Origin: Longimicrobium terrae
GTDB lineage: Bacteria; Gemmatimonadota; Gemmatimonadetes; Longimicrobiales; Longimicrobiaceae
DNA length: 64,000 bases
NCBI RefSeq assembly: GCF_014202995.1
Contig: NZ_JACHIA010000005.1
Coordinates: 310,001 to 374,000 of the forward strand
Reading direction: 5' to 3'
Part shown: positions 51,748-59,879 of the stretch, in pieces
How positions within the stretch are numbered: the stretch's first letter is position 1
Layout: each line of letters starts with the position of its first letter
Program-made: the position numbers and the translations under genes
Notes under the pieces: generated by a model
What the model saw: the letters and a program-made list of their open reading frames with translations, nothing else
Databases searched by the model: none
What the model was told of the DNA's origin: nothing

Positions 51748-53177
51748 CGTCCCTCATCCGTGTGCGCGGTGGATCGGTCCGAAGGCAGCCCGATGGGACG
51801 CAGCCGTTGCACCAGTGATGCCGCGGCCAGCGCCCGCTCCTCCCCGCGCGGCGGCGCCACGATCTGCAGTCCCACCGGCATCCCCTCCGCATCCAGCCCG
51901 GCGGGGACGGACGCGACGGGGAGCCCCGTGAGGCTCAGCACGAACGTGGGCGCGAGCCAGTCCACGTACGTCGCCATCTCTTTTCCGTCTACCGTGGCGG
52001 GATAGTTCTCCTCCACCACGAACGGAGGGACGGCCATCGTGGGCGTCAGCAGCAGGTCGTATCGCGAAAAGAAGTCGCGGAACTGCTCCCAGATGCGCCG
52101 CCGCGCGGCCTCGCCCGCGGCCAGATCCTGCACGCGGGTGGCGAGTCCGGCGCGCACGTTGTTGGCCACGTTGGGCCCGAAGCCGTCCAGCTTGTCGAGA
52201 TGGGGATACAGCTGCGAAACGAACCAGTGTCCGCGCAGCGCCAGAAACGCCGGCCGCCCGTAAGACAGGTCCAGATCGATCTCCTCCACGTGCGCGCCCG
52301 CCTGCGCCAGCGCGAACGCGCCCTCGCGGCAGACGCGCTCCACCCCCGCGTCGATGCCGATTCCCGCGATGTCGCGGCAGTAGGCGACGCGCAGCCCGCG
52401 CGCATCCGCGTCGCGCACGGCGGCGGCAAAGTCCCTTTCCGCCATCGGCTGCGCGAGCGGGGCGCGGTCCGTCGCTCCGGCCACCGCTTGAAGGCCGCGC
52501 GCCACGTCGCCCGCGCCGCGGCCCATCACCCCCGTCACCTGCAGCGTGTCCCACAGATAGTCCTGGGGCAGCGTGGGGACGAGGCCCACGGACGGGCGCA
52601 GCCCCACGATGCCGCAGAACGACGCGGGAATGCGCAGCGAACCGCCCAGGTCCGTCCCCTGCGCCAGGCCGAACATCCCCGCGGCCAGCCCCGCCGCGCC
52701 GCCGCCGGTGGAGCCGCCCGCGCTGCGCGCCGGGTTCCACGGATTGCGCGTGCGGCCAAAGACGGGGTTGAAGGTGTTGCCGCCCGCCGCGAACTCCGGC
52801 GTGTTGGTCTTGCCCAGGATGATGGCGCCCGCCGCGCGCAGCCGCTGCACCACCCACGCGTCGTGCTCCGGGACGTGATCGGCGAACAGCGGCGATCCGT
52901 ACGTCGTGCGCACGCCCGCGACCTCGGTGACGTCCTTGATGCCGACCGTCACCCCCGCCAGCGGCCCCACGTCCTCGCCGCGCGCGATCCGCGAAGCCAG
53001 CGCCTCCGCCTCTTCGCGCGCCCTGGGATTGAGCGTGACGACGGCGTTCAGTTCAGGGTTGAAGCGGTCCACGCGCGCCATGCACGCCTCCAGCACGTCC
53101 ATGGGCGATACCTCGCGGGCCCGCACGCGCCGGACGGTTTCTTCTACGGATAGCAGGGCGAGCGATTCGTCGGGCAT
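51744..53177 (-). CDS. Amidase (amidase signature family)
   Basis: The protein has 477 residues from ATG 53177. Triad: Lys in VGIKD (about residue 85), cis-Ser in GGSTGGG (about 165) and nucleophile Ser in GTDLGGSLRIPA (about 188). The usual GGSSGG is GGSTGGG here, keeping the cis-Ser but changing the next residue. It hydrolyses amides or transfers them as GatA does; no gatB or gatC neighbours exist, so a catabolic or detoxifying amidase is more likely. Confidence 0.9.
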   Translation of the reverse strand: MPDESLALLSVEETVRRVRAREVSPMDVLEACMARVDRFNPELNAVVTLNPRAREEAEALASRIARGEDVGPLAGVTVGIKDVTEVAGVRTTYGSPLFADHVPEHDAWVVQRLRAAGAIILGKTNTPEFAAGGNTFNPVFGRTRNPWNPARSAGGSTGGGAAGLAAGMFGLAQGTDLGGSLRIPASFCGIVGLRPSVGLVPTLPQDYLWDTLQVTGVMGRGAGDVARGLQAVAGATDRAPLAQPMAERDFAAAVRDADARGLRVAYCRDIAGIGIDAGVERVCREGAFALAQAGAHVEEIDLDLSYGRPAFLALRGHWFVSQLYPHLDKLDGFGPNVANNVRAGLATRVQDLAAGEAARRRIWEQFRDFFSRYDLLLTPTMAVPPFVVEENYPATVDGKEMATYVDWLAPTFVLSLTGLPVASVPAGLDAEGMPVGLQIVAPPRGEERALAAASLVQRLRPIGLPSDRSTAHTDEGR

Positions 53178-53352
53178 GGGCGGGCGGGGAGGCGGGGGAC
53201 GCGCGGGGAGGGCGGAGGGAAGGGAGCCCGCGGGAATGAGTAGCGCGCGGGCGGCGTGGTGTCCACTAGGGGGTTCGGTGGATGGGGGACGCGGCGGGGT
53301 TCGCGGGCGGCCCCCACCCGGGCCGGCACCACCGGCCCACCCTCCCCAGCGA

Positions 53353-53540
53353 GAGCGGATGAATCCGCCGCTCAAACAGCGGGAACCCCCGACACCGGCC
53401 GCTGGCGCGTCCGGTTCGGGGCTTCAACCGCGGTTGGGGGCCCCGACCGAGCCGCGGTCCCAGTCCGCGGAGGCGGACATCGTGTGTTTCGAGGCGCGGT
53501 TTCAACCGCCGGACCGGGGTTGCCGCCGCGAGCCGAACCC
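53353..53540. repeat. Family A repeat, right arm missing
   Basis: The left arm GAGCGGATGAATCCGCCGCT and the GGCTTCAACCGCGGTT interior are present, but no clear inverted right arm. Confidence 0.65.
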
Positions 53541-53568
53541 GATCCCACGCCGATCCTGGGGTGTGCTC

Positions 53569-53636
53569 CCTCTCCCACATCCGTTCGTGGGAGAGGGTCG
53601 TCGTGCGCAGCACGCGGGGTGAGGGCCCCAGCCGGC
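53569..53636. repeat. Family D hairpin repeat
   Basis: CCCTCTCCCAC / GTGGGAGAGGG is followed by GGGGTGAGGGC. Similar elements lie at 12339 and 61350. Confidence 0.65.
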
Positions 53637-53680
53637 GGCCGCACGATCCTTTGCTCCTCGCTCCGTCCTTCTCCCGCCGC

Positions 53681-53723
53681 ACTCACGCACTCACGCACTC
53701 ACGCACCCAGCACTCACGCACTT
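53681..53723 (+). repeat. Tandem octamer (ACTCACGC)n
   Basis: Three exact copies, a one-copy interruption (ACCCAGC), then a fourth copy. It lies upstream of the 53815 gene. Confidence 0.85.
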
Positions 53724-53814
53724 CCCCATCTGACCCGCGCGCGAACCGCTCCACAGCGTTATCATTGCCCGCCAGCGTACACTTTCCCCAACCGCACCGC
53801 CCGGAGCCCACGGA

Positions 53815-55251
53815 ATGATCGTCAAGCGCTTCTACGACGAAAAGCTCGCGCAGGCCAGCTACCTCATCGGCTGCGCGGCCACCGGCGACGCGCTGGTGGT
53901 GGACGCCAACCGCGACACGGAGCAGTACGTCCGCGCCGCCGAAGCGGAAAAGCTGCGGGTGACCGCCGTCACGGAATCGCACATTCACGCCGATTACCTT
54001 TCCGGCAGCCGCGAACTGGCCGCCCGCACCGGCGCCACGCTGTACCTGTCCGGCGAGGGCGGCGACGACTGGAGCTACGCCTTTGCCGACAGCGACGGCG
54101 CCACGCTGGTGCACGACGGCGACCGCTTCTCCGTCGGCAACATCCGCATCGAGGTGCGGCACACGCCGGGCCACACGCCCGAGCACCTCACCTTTCTGGT
54201 CACGGACACGGCCGGTGCGGACCGGCCCATCGCGGCGGTGACGGGCGACTTCATCTTCGTGGGCGACGTGGGCCGGCCAGACCTGCTGGAGCGCGCGGCC
54301 GGGCTGCACGGCACCATGGAAGCCGGTGCGCGTACCCTCTTCTCCAGCCTGCGCCGCTTCAAGAGCGAGCAGCCGGACTGGCTGCAGATCTGGCCCGGCC
54401 ACGGCGCCGGCTCCGCCTGCGGCAAGGGGATGAGCGCCATTCCGCACAGCACGCTGGGCTACGAAAAGCTCTTCAACTGGGCGCTGTCCACGGAAGACGA
54501 GGGCGAGTTCGTGCGCACGGTGCTGGCCGGGCAGCCGGAGCCGCCCCGCTACTTCGCGGACATGAAGCGGCTGAACCGCGAGGGCCCGCCGGCGCTGGGC
54601 GGCTTCCGCGTTCCGCCGCGGCTGTTGGGCTCGCAGTTCGCCGAGGCGCTGGAGGCGGGCGCCACCGTCGTGGATCTGCGCTCGACGGACGCGTTCGGCG
54701 CCGGCCACGTGCCGGGAACCATCAACATCCCGCTCAACAAGTCGTTCCCCACCTGGGCCGGGGCGCTGGTCCCGTTCGGCCAGCCGTTCTACCTGCTGGG
54801 CGGCGACGAGGCGGCCGCCGCGCAGGCCGCCCGCGACCTGGCCATGATCGGGCTGGACGACGCGGCGGGTTGGTGGGGCAATGACGCGGTAGATGCGTGG
54901 CCGGGCGAGCTGGAGCGCGTTCCGCAGATGAACGCCGCCGAGGTGCGCGCGCGGATGGACGCGGGCGAGGTGGCGGTGGTGGACGTGCGCGGGCGCTCGG
55001 AGTGGGACGCTGGCCATCTGCCGGACGTGCCCAACCTGCCGCTGGCGTACCTGGCGGACCGCGTCGGCGAGATCCCGGCGGGGCGCACGGTGGTGCTGCA
55101 GTGCCAGGGCGGCGCGCGCTCCGCCATCGCCGCCAGCGTGCTGCAGGCGCACGGCATCAAGGACGTCATCAACCTGACCGGCGGATACCAGGCCTGGGCC
55201 GCCGCCGGCCATCCCACGGAAAAAGACGCCCCCGCGCTCGCCAGCGCCTGA
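53815..55251 (+). CDS. Persulfide dioxygenase-rhodanese fusion (CstB-like)
   Basis: The protein has 478 residues from ATG 53815. The N-terminal metallo-beta-lactamase domain (about 1-240) has ESHIHADYLSG, HTPGHTPEH and TGDFIFVGD, as in ETHE1/persulfide dioxygenases. A middle rhodanese-like domain (about 265-360) reads FYLLGGDEA at the active loop and lacks Cys. The C-terminal rhodanese (about 375-465) has the active loop CQGGARS. MBL, pseudo-rhodanese, rhodanese is the CstB arrangement. It oxidises low-molecular-weight persulfides and makes thiosulfate, detoxifying sulfide. Confidence 0.88.
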   Translation: MIVKRFYDEKLAQASYLIGCAATGDALVVDANRDTEQYVRAAEAEKLRVTAVTESHIHADYLSGSRELAARTGATLYLSGEGGDDWSYAFADSDGATLVHDGDRFSVGNIRIEVRHTPGHTPEHLTFLVTDTAGADRPIAAVTGDFIFVGDVGRPDLLERAAGLHGTMEAGARTLFSSLRRFKSEQPDWLQIWPGHGAGSACGKGMSAIPHSTLGYEKLFNWALSTEDEGEFVRTVLAGQPEPPRYFADMKRLNREGPPALGGFRVPPRLLGSQFAEALEAGATVVDLRSTDAFGAGHVPGTINIPLNKSFPTWAGALVPFGQPFYLLGGDEAAAAQAARDLAMIGLDDAAGWWGNDAVDAWPGELERVPQMNAAEVRARMDAGEVAVVDVRGRSEWDAGHLPDVPNLPLAYLADRVGEIPAGRTVVLQCQGGARSAIAASVLQAHGIKDVINLTGGYQAWAAAGHPTEKDAPALASA

Positions 55252-55293
55252 GGTCTGCTTCCGTATGATCCCTACGCAGGCGTCTGCAGTTCT

Positions 55294-55332
55294 CTGCGCC
55301 TCTGCTGCTCTGCGTGAGGCTTTCTGTTCCAT
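55294..55332. repeat. Family C-like repeat (CTCTGCG type)
   Basis: CTCTGCGCCTCTGCTGCTCT and GCGTGAG parallel the CCTCCGCG..GCGTGAG copies elsewhere. It is a diverged member. Confidence 0.5.
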
Positions 55333-55341
55333 GGCGAAACG

Positions 55342-55374
55342 CAGAAGAGGCCTCCAATGCGGAGGCCTCTTCTG
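55342..55374. terminator. Bidirectional terminator between convergent genes
   Basis: A 14-base perfect stem CAGAAGAGGCCTCC / GGAGGCCTCTTCTG with a five-base loop. It serves the genes ending at 55251 and 55404. Confidence 0.8.
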
Positions 55375-55403
55375 AGATGTCGATCAATGGCGCCGGGGGC
55401 GGG

Positions 55404-55988
55404 TCAGCCGCCGCGGCGCAGCGGCATGGGCGTGCTGCTGGGCTGAGGCGCCAACGCGCGCTGGGCCACGCTCTCGCCGCTGTCGCCCGCCATGAACCGC
55501 CGCACGCCCATCCACGCGCGCACCAGCGAGTTGGCGGGCCGGTCCAGGCTGCTTTCCACGATCTGCCCCTGCCCGCTGCTGGCGTGCACGTAGCGCCCGT
55601 TGCCCACGTACACCCCCACGTGCGTCACGCGGCCGCCGCGCCCAAAGGTGAGGATGTCGCCGGGGCGCAGCATGCTGCGGTCGCGCGGCACCTCGCGGCC
55701 CACCTGCGCCTGCGCGGCGGCGGTGCGCGGCAGGTTCACATCGAACGCGCGCATCAGGTACTGCGTAAAGCCGCTGCAGTCAAAGCCGCGCGGCGAAGTT
55801 CCTCCAAACACGTACCGGCGGCCAAGCTGCTGGCGGGCCATGCTCACCACGGAATCGCGGCGTGCCTCAATGCTGAAGCGGGGACCCGCGGACGGGGCCC
55901 GGCGGGGACCTTCCTGTGCCGCCGCGATGGCGGGAACAGTGAGAACGGCGAGCATGAGCGCGCGCAGCGCGAGTCCGCGTGACTGCAT
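55404..55988 (-). CDS. NlpC/P60 peptidoglycan hydrolase
   Basis: The protein has 194 residues from ATG 55988. A signal peptide ends at AIAAAQ. The NlpC/P60 domain has the catalytic Cys in GFDCSGFTQY, a His in VTHVGVYVG and the third polar residue in RYVHASSG. It cuts gamma-D-Glu-diaminopimelate or related bonds in cell-wall stem peptides in the periplasm. The tail is Pro/Arg-rich and disordered. Confidence 0.9.
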   Translation of the reverse strand: MQSRGLALRALMLAVLTVPAIAAAQEGPRRAPSAGPRFSIEARRDSVVSMARQQLGRRYVFGGTSPRGFDCSGFTQYLMRAFDVNLPRTAAAQAQVGREVPRDRSMLRPGDILTFGRGGRVTHVGVYVGNGRYVHASSGQGQIVESSLDRPANSLVRAWMGVRRFMAGDSGESVAQRALAPQPSSTPMPLRRGG

Positions 55989-56325
55989 CAGGTTCTGAAG
56001 AGCGGGTTAAACGGATCGGTGCCAGGGATCCGGACGACCGGGTGGCATCCCCAGAACGCGAGGACGACCGCGGCGGCACCGAGACGAAACGACACTGTGA
56101 GTTGCTGCTGTTGAGCGGAGAGCAAGCTAGGCCGGGCCCGCCGGAGCCCGCAACACCTTCGGAAACCGGCCGTCCCTAACCGATTGCAATCAAACGTGTT
56201 CGGATTTTGTCTTCGGTGCTGACGATTGCGGTCTGATGGACAGGAACAGGGGCCCGGCGCCATTATGATGTGCTACCTGTCCTCTCGCGTGGACAGGCAC
56301 TTTCCCTCCGCGATGAATCGACACG
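55989..56325. other. Divergent promoter gap
   Basis: I see no gene. A short inverted repeat, CCTGTCC (56276-56282) and GGACAGG (56291-56297), lies 29 bases before the next ATG and may be a regulator site. Confidence 0.5.
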
Positions 56326-57288
56326 ATGCCCATCCTCGCGCGCCCGCTCGCGGCGCTCCTCCTCGCCCTTCTGGCGGCCTGCACTCCGGCGTTCGCGCAG
56401 GGCGGCGCCTCGCTCCGGCCGGTGACGCCGGCGAGCGACACGGCCGGTCTGCGCCGCCAGTTGGAGCGGCTGATGACGGGATACGAGGGCGTCGCCGGCG
56501 TCAGCGTTCGCAACCTGGCCACGGGCGAATCGCTCTCCATCCGCGGCGGGGAAAAGTTTCCCAGCGCGTCGCTCATCAAGGTCGCCATCCTGGTTACGGC
56601 GCTGGACGAGGTGCGGCGGGGCAGCCTGCGGATGGATGATCCCATCAGCATGATCGCGCGCGACCAGGTGGGCGGCTCCGGCGTGCTGCAGTACATGCAC
56701 TCGGGGATGGAGATGACGGTGCAGGACGCGGCGGCGCTGATGATCACCCTTTCCGACAACACCGCCACCAACCTGCTCCTCGACAAGCTGAACATCCGCA
56801 CGGTGTGGGCGAAGATGGATTCGCTGGGGCTGCCCGCCACGCGCGTGCATTCCAAGACCTTCATCCGCGCCACCAGCGTGGCCATGGACAGCAGCGTAAA
56901 ATACGGCCTGGGCGTGACGACGCCGGACGAGACGCTGGAACTGTTCGCCCGGCTGCATGCGGGAACGGCGGTGAATCCGGCGATGGATTCGGTGGCGCTC
57001 AGCCTGCTGCGCGCCAACCAGGACTTCACCAAGCTGGTGCGCTGGCTTCCGGAATCCGTCATCGTGGCGCACAAGACGGGCGAGGTAGACCAGTCGCGCA
57101 ACGACTGCGGCATCATCCAGGGTCCGCAGGCGCCCGTGGCGGTGTGCGTGATGACGCGGGAGAATCGCGACACCTCGTACGCGGTCGACAACCCCGCGAA
57201 TCTGCTGATCGCGCGGATCGGTGCCGCGGTGTACCGCCACTACAACCCCGCCGGCCCGCCCACGACCGAGCCGGGCGCCGGGCGATAA
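56326..57288 (+). CDS. Class A beta-lactamase-fold serine hydrolase
   Basis: The protein has 320 residues with a signal peptide ending near AFAQ. SxxK is Ser82-Lys85 (ASLIKV), SDN is residues 143-145 and KTG is 250-252 (HKTGEV), as in class A beta-lactamases. The omega-loop region between SDN and KTG (ATRVHSKTFIRATSV..) has no ExxxN, so the Glu166 needed for deacylation is not evident. It could be a slow or acyl-trapping PBP-like protein, a penicillin sensor or a peptidase. Antibiotic hydrolysis should not be assumed. Confidence 0.82.
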   Translation: MPILARPLAALLLALLAACTPAFAQGGASLRPVTPASDTAGLRRQLERLMTGYEGVAGVSVRNLATGESLSIRGGEKFPSASLIKVAILVTALDEVRRGSLRMDDPISMIARDQVGGSGVLQYMHSGMEMTVQDAAALMITLSDNTATNLLLDKLNIRTVWAKMDSLGLPATRVHSKTFIRATSVAMDSSVKYGLGVTTPDETLELFARLHAGTAVNPAMDSVALSLLRANQDFTKLVRWLPESVIVAHKTGEVDQSRNDCGIIQGPQAPVAVCVMTRENRDTSYAVDNPANLLIARIGAAVYRHYNPAGPPTTEPGAGR

Positions 57289-57316
57289 AGGATGGGGATT
57301 GCCGGGCGGGGCGGGG

Positions 57317-57469
57317 GCGACTGAAGTCGCGGCAACAACAGCGCAAAGTCCGCCTTCGCGGACTGGGGCCGATGCTTTGATGTGAGAGGCCTGACAACAT
57401 GCGGCCGCCGTTCCAGGAGCGAATGAATTCGCCGCTGGAACAGCACGAAGTCCGCCTTCGCGGACTGCA
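57317..57469. repeat. Dispersed family B repeat cluster (copy 4)
   Basis: GCGACTGAAGTCGC, AGTCCGCCTTCGCGGACT, a spacer, GAGCGAATGAATTCGCCGCT and AGTCCGCCTTCGCGGACT. Confidence 0.88.
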
Positions 57470-57512
57470 GGGGCGGGCACTGGTGTGGGTCGCGGTGCTG
57501 GCTCGGGGGAAA

Positions 57513-57720
57513 GTAGATCCTTCGTCGGCGCCAGAGTTCGGTCTGGCGGAAAGTACCTGAGGCGCCTCGTCAGGATGACATTGGTGGGCCAGCGGGGCGA
57601 GATTTGGGAAGACTCGTGGTGTGCCGCATCTGGCTCCCAATCCCAAGCCATGTCATCCTGAGTGAGCGTGCACCGGGCTTGCCGCCCGCAGCGGCTCATG
57701 CGCGAGCGAAGGATCTACCA
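57513..57720. repeat. Inverted pair of family E repeats
   Basis: GTAGATCCTTCGTCGGCGCC..GTCAGGATGACAT faces ATGTCATCCTGAG..GCGAAGGATCTAC. It is the same arrangement as at 14661-14869. Confidence 0.75.
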
Positions 57721-57796
57721 TCCGCCGGGCCAACTCTCACCCTCGGACCCGCGTCCGTCCGCGGCACGTTCGCCCGTCCTCATCCCGCCGCACGCA

Positions 57797-57833
57797 GAAA
57801 AGCCGCGCTCCGGAACCCCGGCGCGCGGCTTTC
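57797..57833 (-). terminator. Terminator of the HTH gene
   Basis: GAAAAGCCGCGC pairs with GCGCGCGGCTTTC around a 12-base loop; on the minus strand it is followed by TTTTCTG. It lies downstream of the stop at 57940. Confidence 0.7.
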
Positions 57834-57849
57834 GTCATCCATCATCCCC

Positions 57850-57906
57850 ATCAGTTCCCCCGCGCACCTCCGCTCCCCCCGCGTCCTCCGCGTGAAACGG
57901 TGTTTG
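57850..57906. repeat. Family C repeat (inverse orientation)
   Basis: CCCCGCGCACCTCCGCTCC and CCCGCGTCCTCCGCGTGAAA. It is near-identical in layout to 47314. Confidence 0.7.
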
Positions 57907-57939
57907 CCAGACCGCCCGCCGCGTGCGGGAACCGGCGGG

Positions 57940-58347
57940 CTACTCCCCGTCGCTGGGTTCGTCCGGATCGGGCCGGGCGGCTTCGCGCAGGCGCTGCAGC
58001 CACGCGGGGGCGACGGTGCCGTTCTGCACGTGCACGCGCTCCAGCAGCCCCAGCACGTCGGCGGCGGCATCGTCGCGCACGGCGGGGTCCACGGCGGAAA
58101 GCAGAATGCCCAGCGCCGACGCATACGCCTGGTCAGGATACGCGCGCCCCGCGCCCACCTCGCCCACGAACCACTCCGCCAGCTTGCGCCGCACGCGCGG
58201 GTGCGGCGTGGCGCCGGTGAGAAAGTTGTGAAGCGTGCTGGGCCCGAGCCCGATTTCGCCAGCCAGCACTCGGATGGAGCTCTGCTCCACGCGGTCCAGC
58301 GCCAGTTCGCGAAGCGCTTCCAGCGGGACCTCTCTGGGGTTGATCAT
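57940..58347 (-). CDS. Small HTH protein, probable transcription regulator
   Basis: The protein has 135 residues from ATG 58347 (MINPREVPLEALRELAL). A helix-turn-helix is visible in SIRVLAGEIGLGPSTLHNFLTGATPHPRVRRKLAEW, similar to Cro/C1-type or toxin-antitoxin regulators. The C-terminal half is helical and may dimerise. Longer readings to 58515 would collide with the divergent gene, so I reject them. The upstream gap has direct repeats (58371-58419) that are good operator candidates. Confidence 0.7.
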   Translation of the reverse strand: MINPREVPLEALRELALDRVEQSSIRVLAGEIGLGPSTLHNFLTGATPHPRVRRKLAEWFVGEVGAGRAYPDQAYASALGILLSAVDPAVRDDAAADVLGLLERVHVQNGTVAPAWLQRLREAARPDPDEPSDGE

Positions 58348-58370
58348 CCTTGATCCGCCATGAGGTACTT

Positions 58371-58419
58371 GTCCGAAAGATACAGGACGGATTAGATTGG
58401 CCTCTTCGTCCGAAATATC
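58371..58419. promoter_or_regulatory. Direct repeat operator candidates
   Basis: GTCCGAAAGATA at 58371-58382 and GTCCGAAATATC at 58408-58419 lie 37 bases apart between the divergent HTH and small membrane genes, about 3.5 helical turns. Confidence 0.5.
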
Positions 58420-58527
58420 CATTCTGACCATCTCGACCGATTCGTCCACTTCGCACTTACGGTAAACCTTCGGAGCCCGCCCGGCAAGGGTTCCGGTGCG
58501 CGAGCGGACGAGCACCAGGGAGCAAGG

Positions 58528-58776
58528 ATGCCTTCACCCGACCGGATCGCCGCCTGGCTGGCCCGCGCCGTCCGCGTGCGCACCTTTCTGCAGTTCGGTG
58601 CCCTCGCGCTGGTACTTCTCTTTGCCGTCGTCATGAAGGGAATGGGGCTGCCGGGCCCCGTGGCGGCGGGGATCGCCGTGGGCGCGCTTGCGTGGTTCGC
58701 GGTGGTGACGGTGCTGGCCTTTGTGCACGCGCGCGGGGCCGCGAATCCGCCGGACGATGTCCGACCCAGAGAGTGA
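58528..58776 (+). CDS. Small two-helix membrane protein
   Basis: The protein has 82 residues with two hydrophobic helices (about 20-38 and 42-62) and a short Pro/Arg tail. GGGAGCAAGG precedes the ATG. I do not recognise it. It is divergent from the HTH gene and may be its regulatory target. Confidence 0.65.
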   Translation: MPSPDRIAAWLARAVRVRTFLQFGALALVLLFAVVMKGMGLPGPVAAGIAVGALAWFAVVTVLAFVHARGAANPPDDVRPRE

Positions 58777-58912
58777 TCTGCACGCACCCGGAAGCCGTCA
58801 CCGGTGTGGCGGATCTGATCCAGATGTTTGCCGCACCTTGCGACGACACCCGTTCTGCCAGCAGATTGGGCGACTTTGCCAATCACCCGAGCACTGATCG
58901 GACAGCTTCCGG

Positions 58913-59566
58913 ATGAGCAGGACCTCCAGCCGTCGCGCCATCGGGCCAACCACGCCCAGCGTCACCCCCGTCTTTCCGCTGCTGCTCCTGGAAACCATGC
59001 GCGACATGGACCGCCCGGAGGAGGTGCTGGAGGGCGAGGACCTGACGGCGAGCATGCCCCGGCGGCTGGGGCTGAGCGACGTGGTGTACCTGCAGATTCA
59101 CAAGTTTCGCGAAGAAACCAAGAAGAAGAGCCTGCAGAGCAGCGCCACCGTCGAAGACCTGATGCGGCTGGTGATCCGCCGTCCGGACTGCGACGAGATC
59201 TTTGAAGAGGCGGGCCGGCGCATGGCCAAGCGCGCGTGGGATGAGCGCAGCAACGCGTCGCGCCGGGCCGTGCGGCTGCTTCCCGCGGGAATGCGCATGC
59301 GGGCCGCGGCGCGCGCCACCCGCCGGCTGATGGGGCAGCTGGCCGGGCTGGGGTCGCTGGATGTGCAGGCGCGCCCGTTCCAGGTGCGGCTGCGCGATTC
59401 GCTCACCAGCCGCGCTGATCCGGGCGGCGCGGCGTGCGCGTTCTACACGGGCGTGGTGGCGGAACTCATCACGCGCTACATGGGCCGCAAGCACAACGCC
59501 GTGCACTCCCGCTGTGCCGCCCGCGGCGCGGAGACCTGCGAGTGGAGCGTACTCGTCGTCAGCTGA
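58913..59566 (+). CDS. V4R-domain protein
   Basis: The protein has 217 residues. The C-terminal half (about 145-215) has CAFYTGVVAELITRYMG and HSRCAARGAETCEWSV, the Cys/His-rich pattern of V4R domains, which bind small hydrophobic molecules or metals. The N-terminal half is helical and charged, with no clear domain. It may be a ligand sensor. It is followed by a terminator hairpin. Confidence 0.72.
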   Translation: MSRTSSRRAIGPTTPSVTPVFPLLLLETMRDMDRPEEVLEGEDLTASMPRRLGLSDVVYLQIHKFREETKKKSLQSSATVEDLMRLVIRRPDCDEIFEEAGRRMAKRAWDERSNASRRAVRLLPAGMRMRAAARATRRLMGQLAGLGSLDVQARPFQVRLRDSLTSRADPGGAACAFYTGVVAELITRYMGRKHNAVHSRCAARGAETCEWSVLVVS

Positions 59567-59588
59567 AGCCTCTTTCGGGATTGGATGA

Positions 59589-59618
59589 CAGAAACGCCGC
59601 CTTTCCGGGCGGCGTTTC
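59589..59618 (+). terminator. Terminator of the V4R gene
   Basis: AAACGCCGCC pairs with GGCGGCGTTT, with a following GTTTTCC on the plus strand. Confidence 0.75.
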
Positions 59619-59726
59619 GCGTTTTCCAACTCGCATTGTCATTGAACGAAAGATCGCGCTATTCCTTTCGATGTCACCCATCCGCCGCGCCCGCGGGGTA
59701 CTGCTCGCGGGCAGCCTGTGTAAACG

Positions 59727-59775
59727 GCCATCACGCGGAGGGCGCGGGGGATCGCGGAGGTACGCGGGGGAACGG
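59727..59775. repeat. Family C repeat
   Basis: CATCACGCGGAGGGCGCGGG, GGATCGCGGAGGTACGCGGG. Same orientation as 16486. Confidence 0.7.
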
Positions 59776-59810
59776 ATGGGGTGGGCCCGGCGCACATCTA
59801 CGCCCGATAC

Positions 59811-59852
59811 ACGAAAGCCGGCGTCCGTGCAGAGACGGGCGCCGGCTTTCGT
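59811..59852 (-). terminator. Terminator of the DHH phosphoesterase gene
   Basis: ACGAAAGCCGGCGTCCGT pairs with the inverse copy at 59834-59852 with one bulge. It is the only structure between the two convergent genes besides the repeat. Confidence 0.7.
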
Positions 59853-59879
59853 GTTGATGAGAATCATCCGTCTGACAGA

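Larger units (their letters stand above)
53178..53814. other. Gap with several repeat types
   Basis: No gene is supported. It has a partial family A copy (53353-53540), a family D hairpin (53569-53636) and an ACTCACGC octamer array (53681-53723), then the promoter region of the persulfide dioxygenase gene. Confidence 0.6.
57289..57939. other. Repeat-rich gap after the beta-lactamase-fold gene
   Basis: No gene is present. It contains family B (57317-57469), two family E copies (57513-57582 and 57649-57720), a terminator (57797-57833) and family C (57850-57906). Confidence 0.6.

Noticed and set aside
56326-57288. Annotation as a functional antibiotic-resistance beta-lactamase
   Set aside because: The deacylation Glu is not evident, so only the fold is supported.
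26869-57469. CRISPR array suggested by recurring short palindromes
   Set aside because: The blocks are few, unevenly spaced, scattered across 30 kb and without uniform spacers or cas genes.
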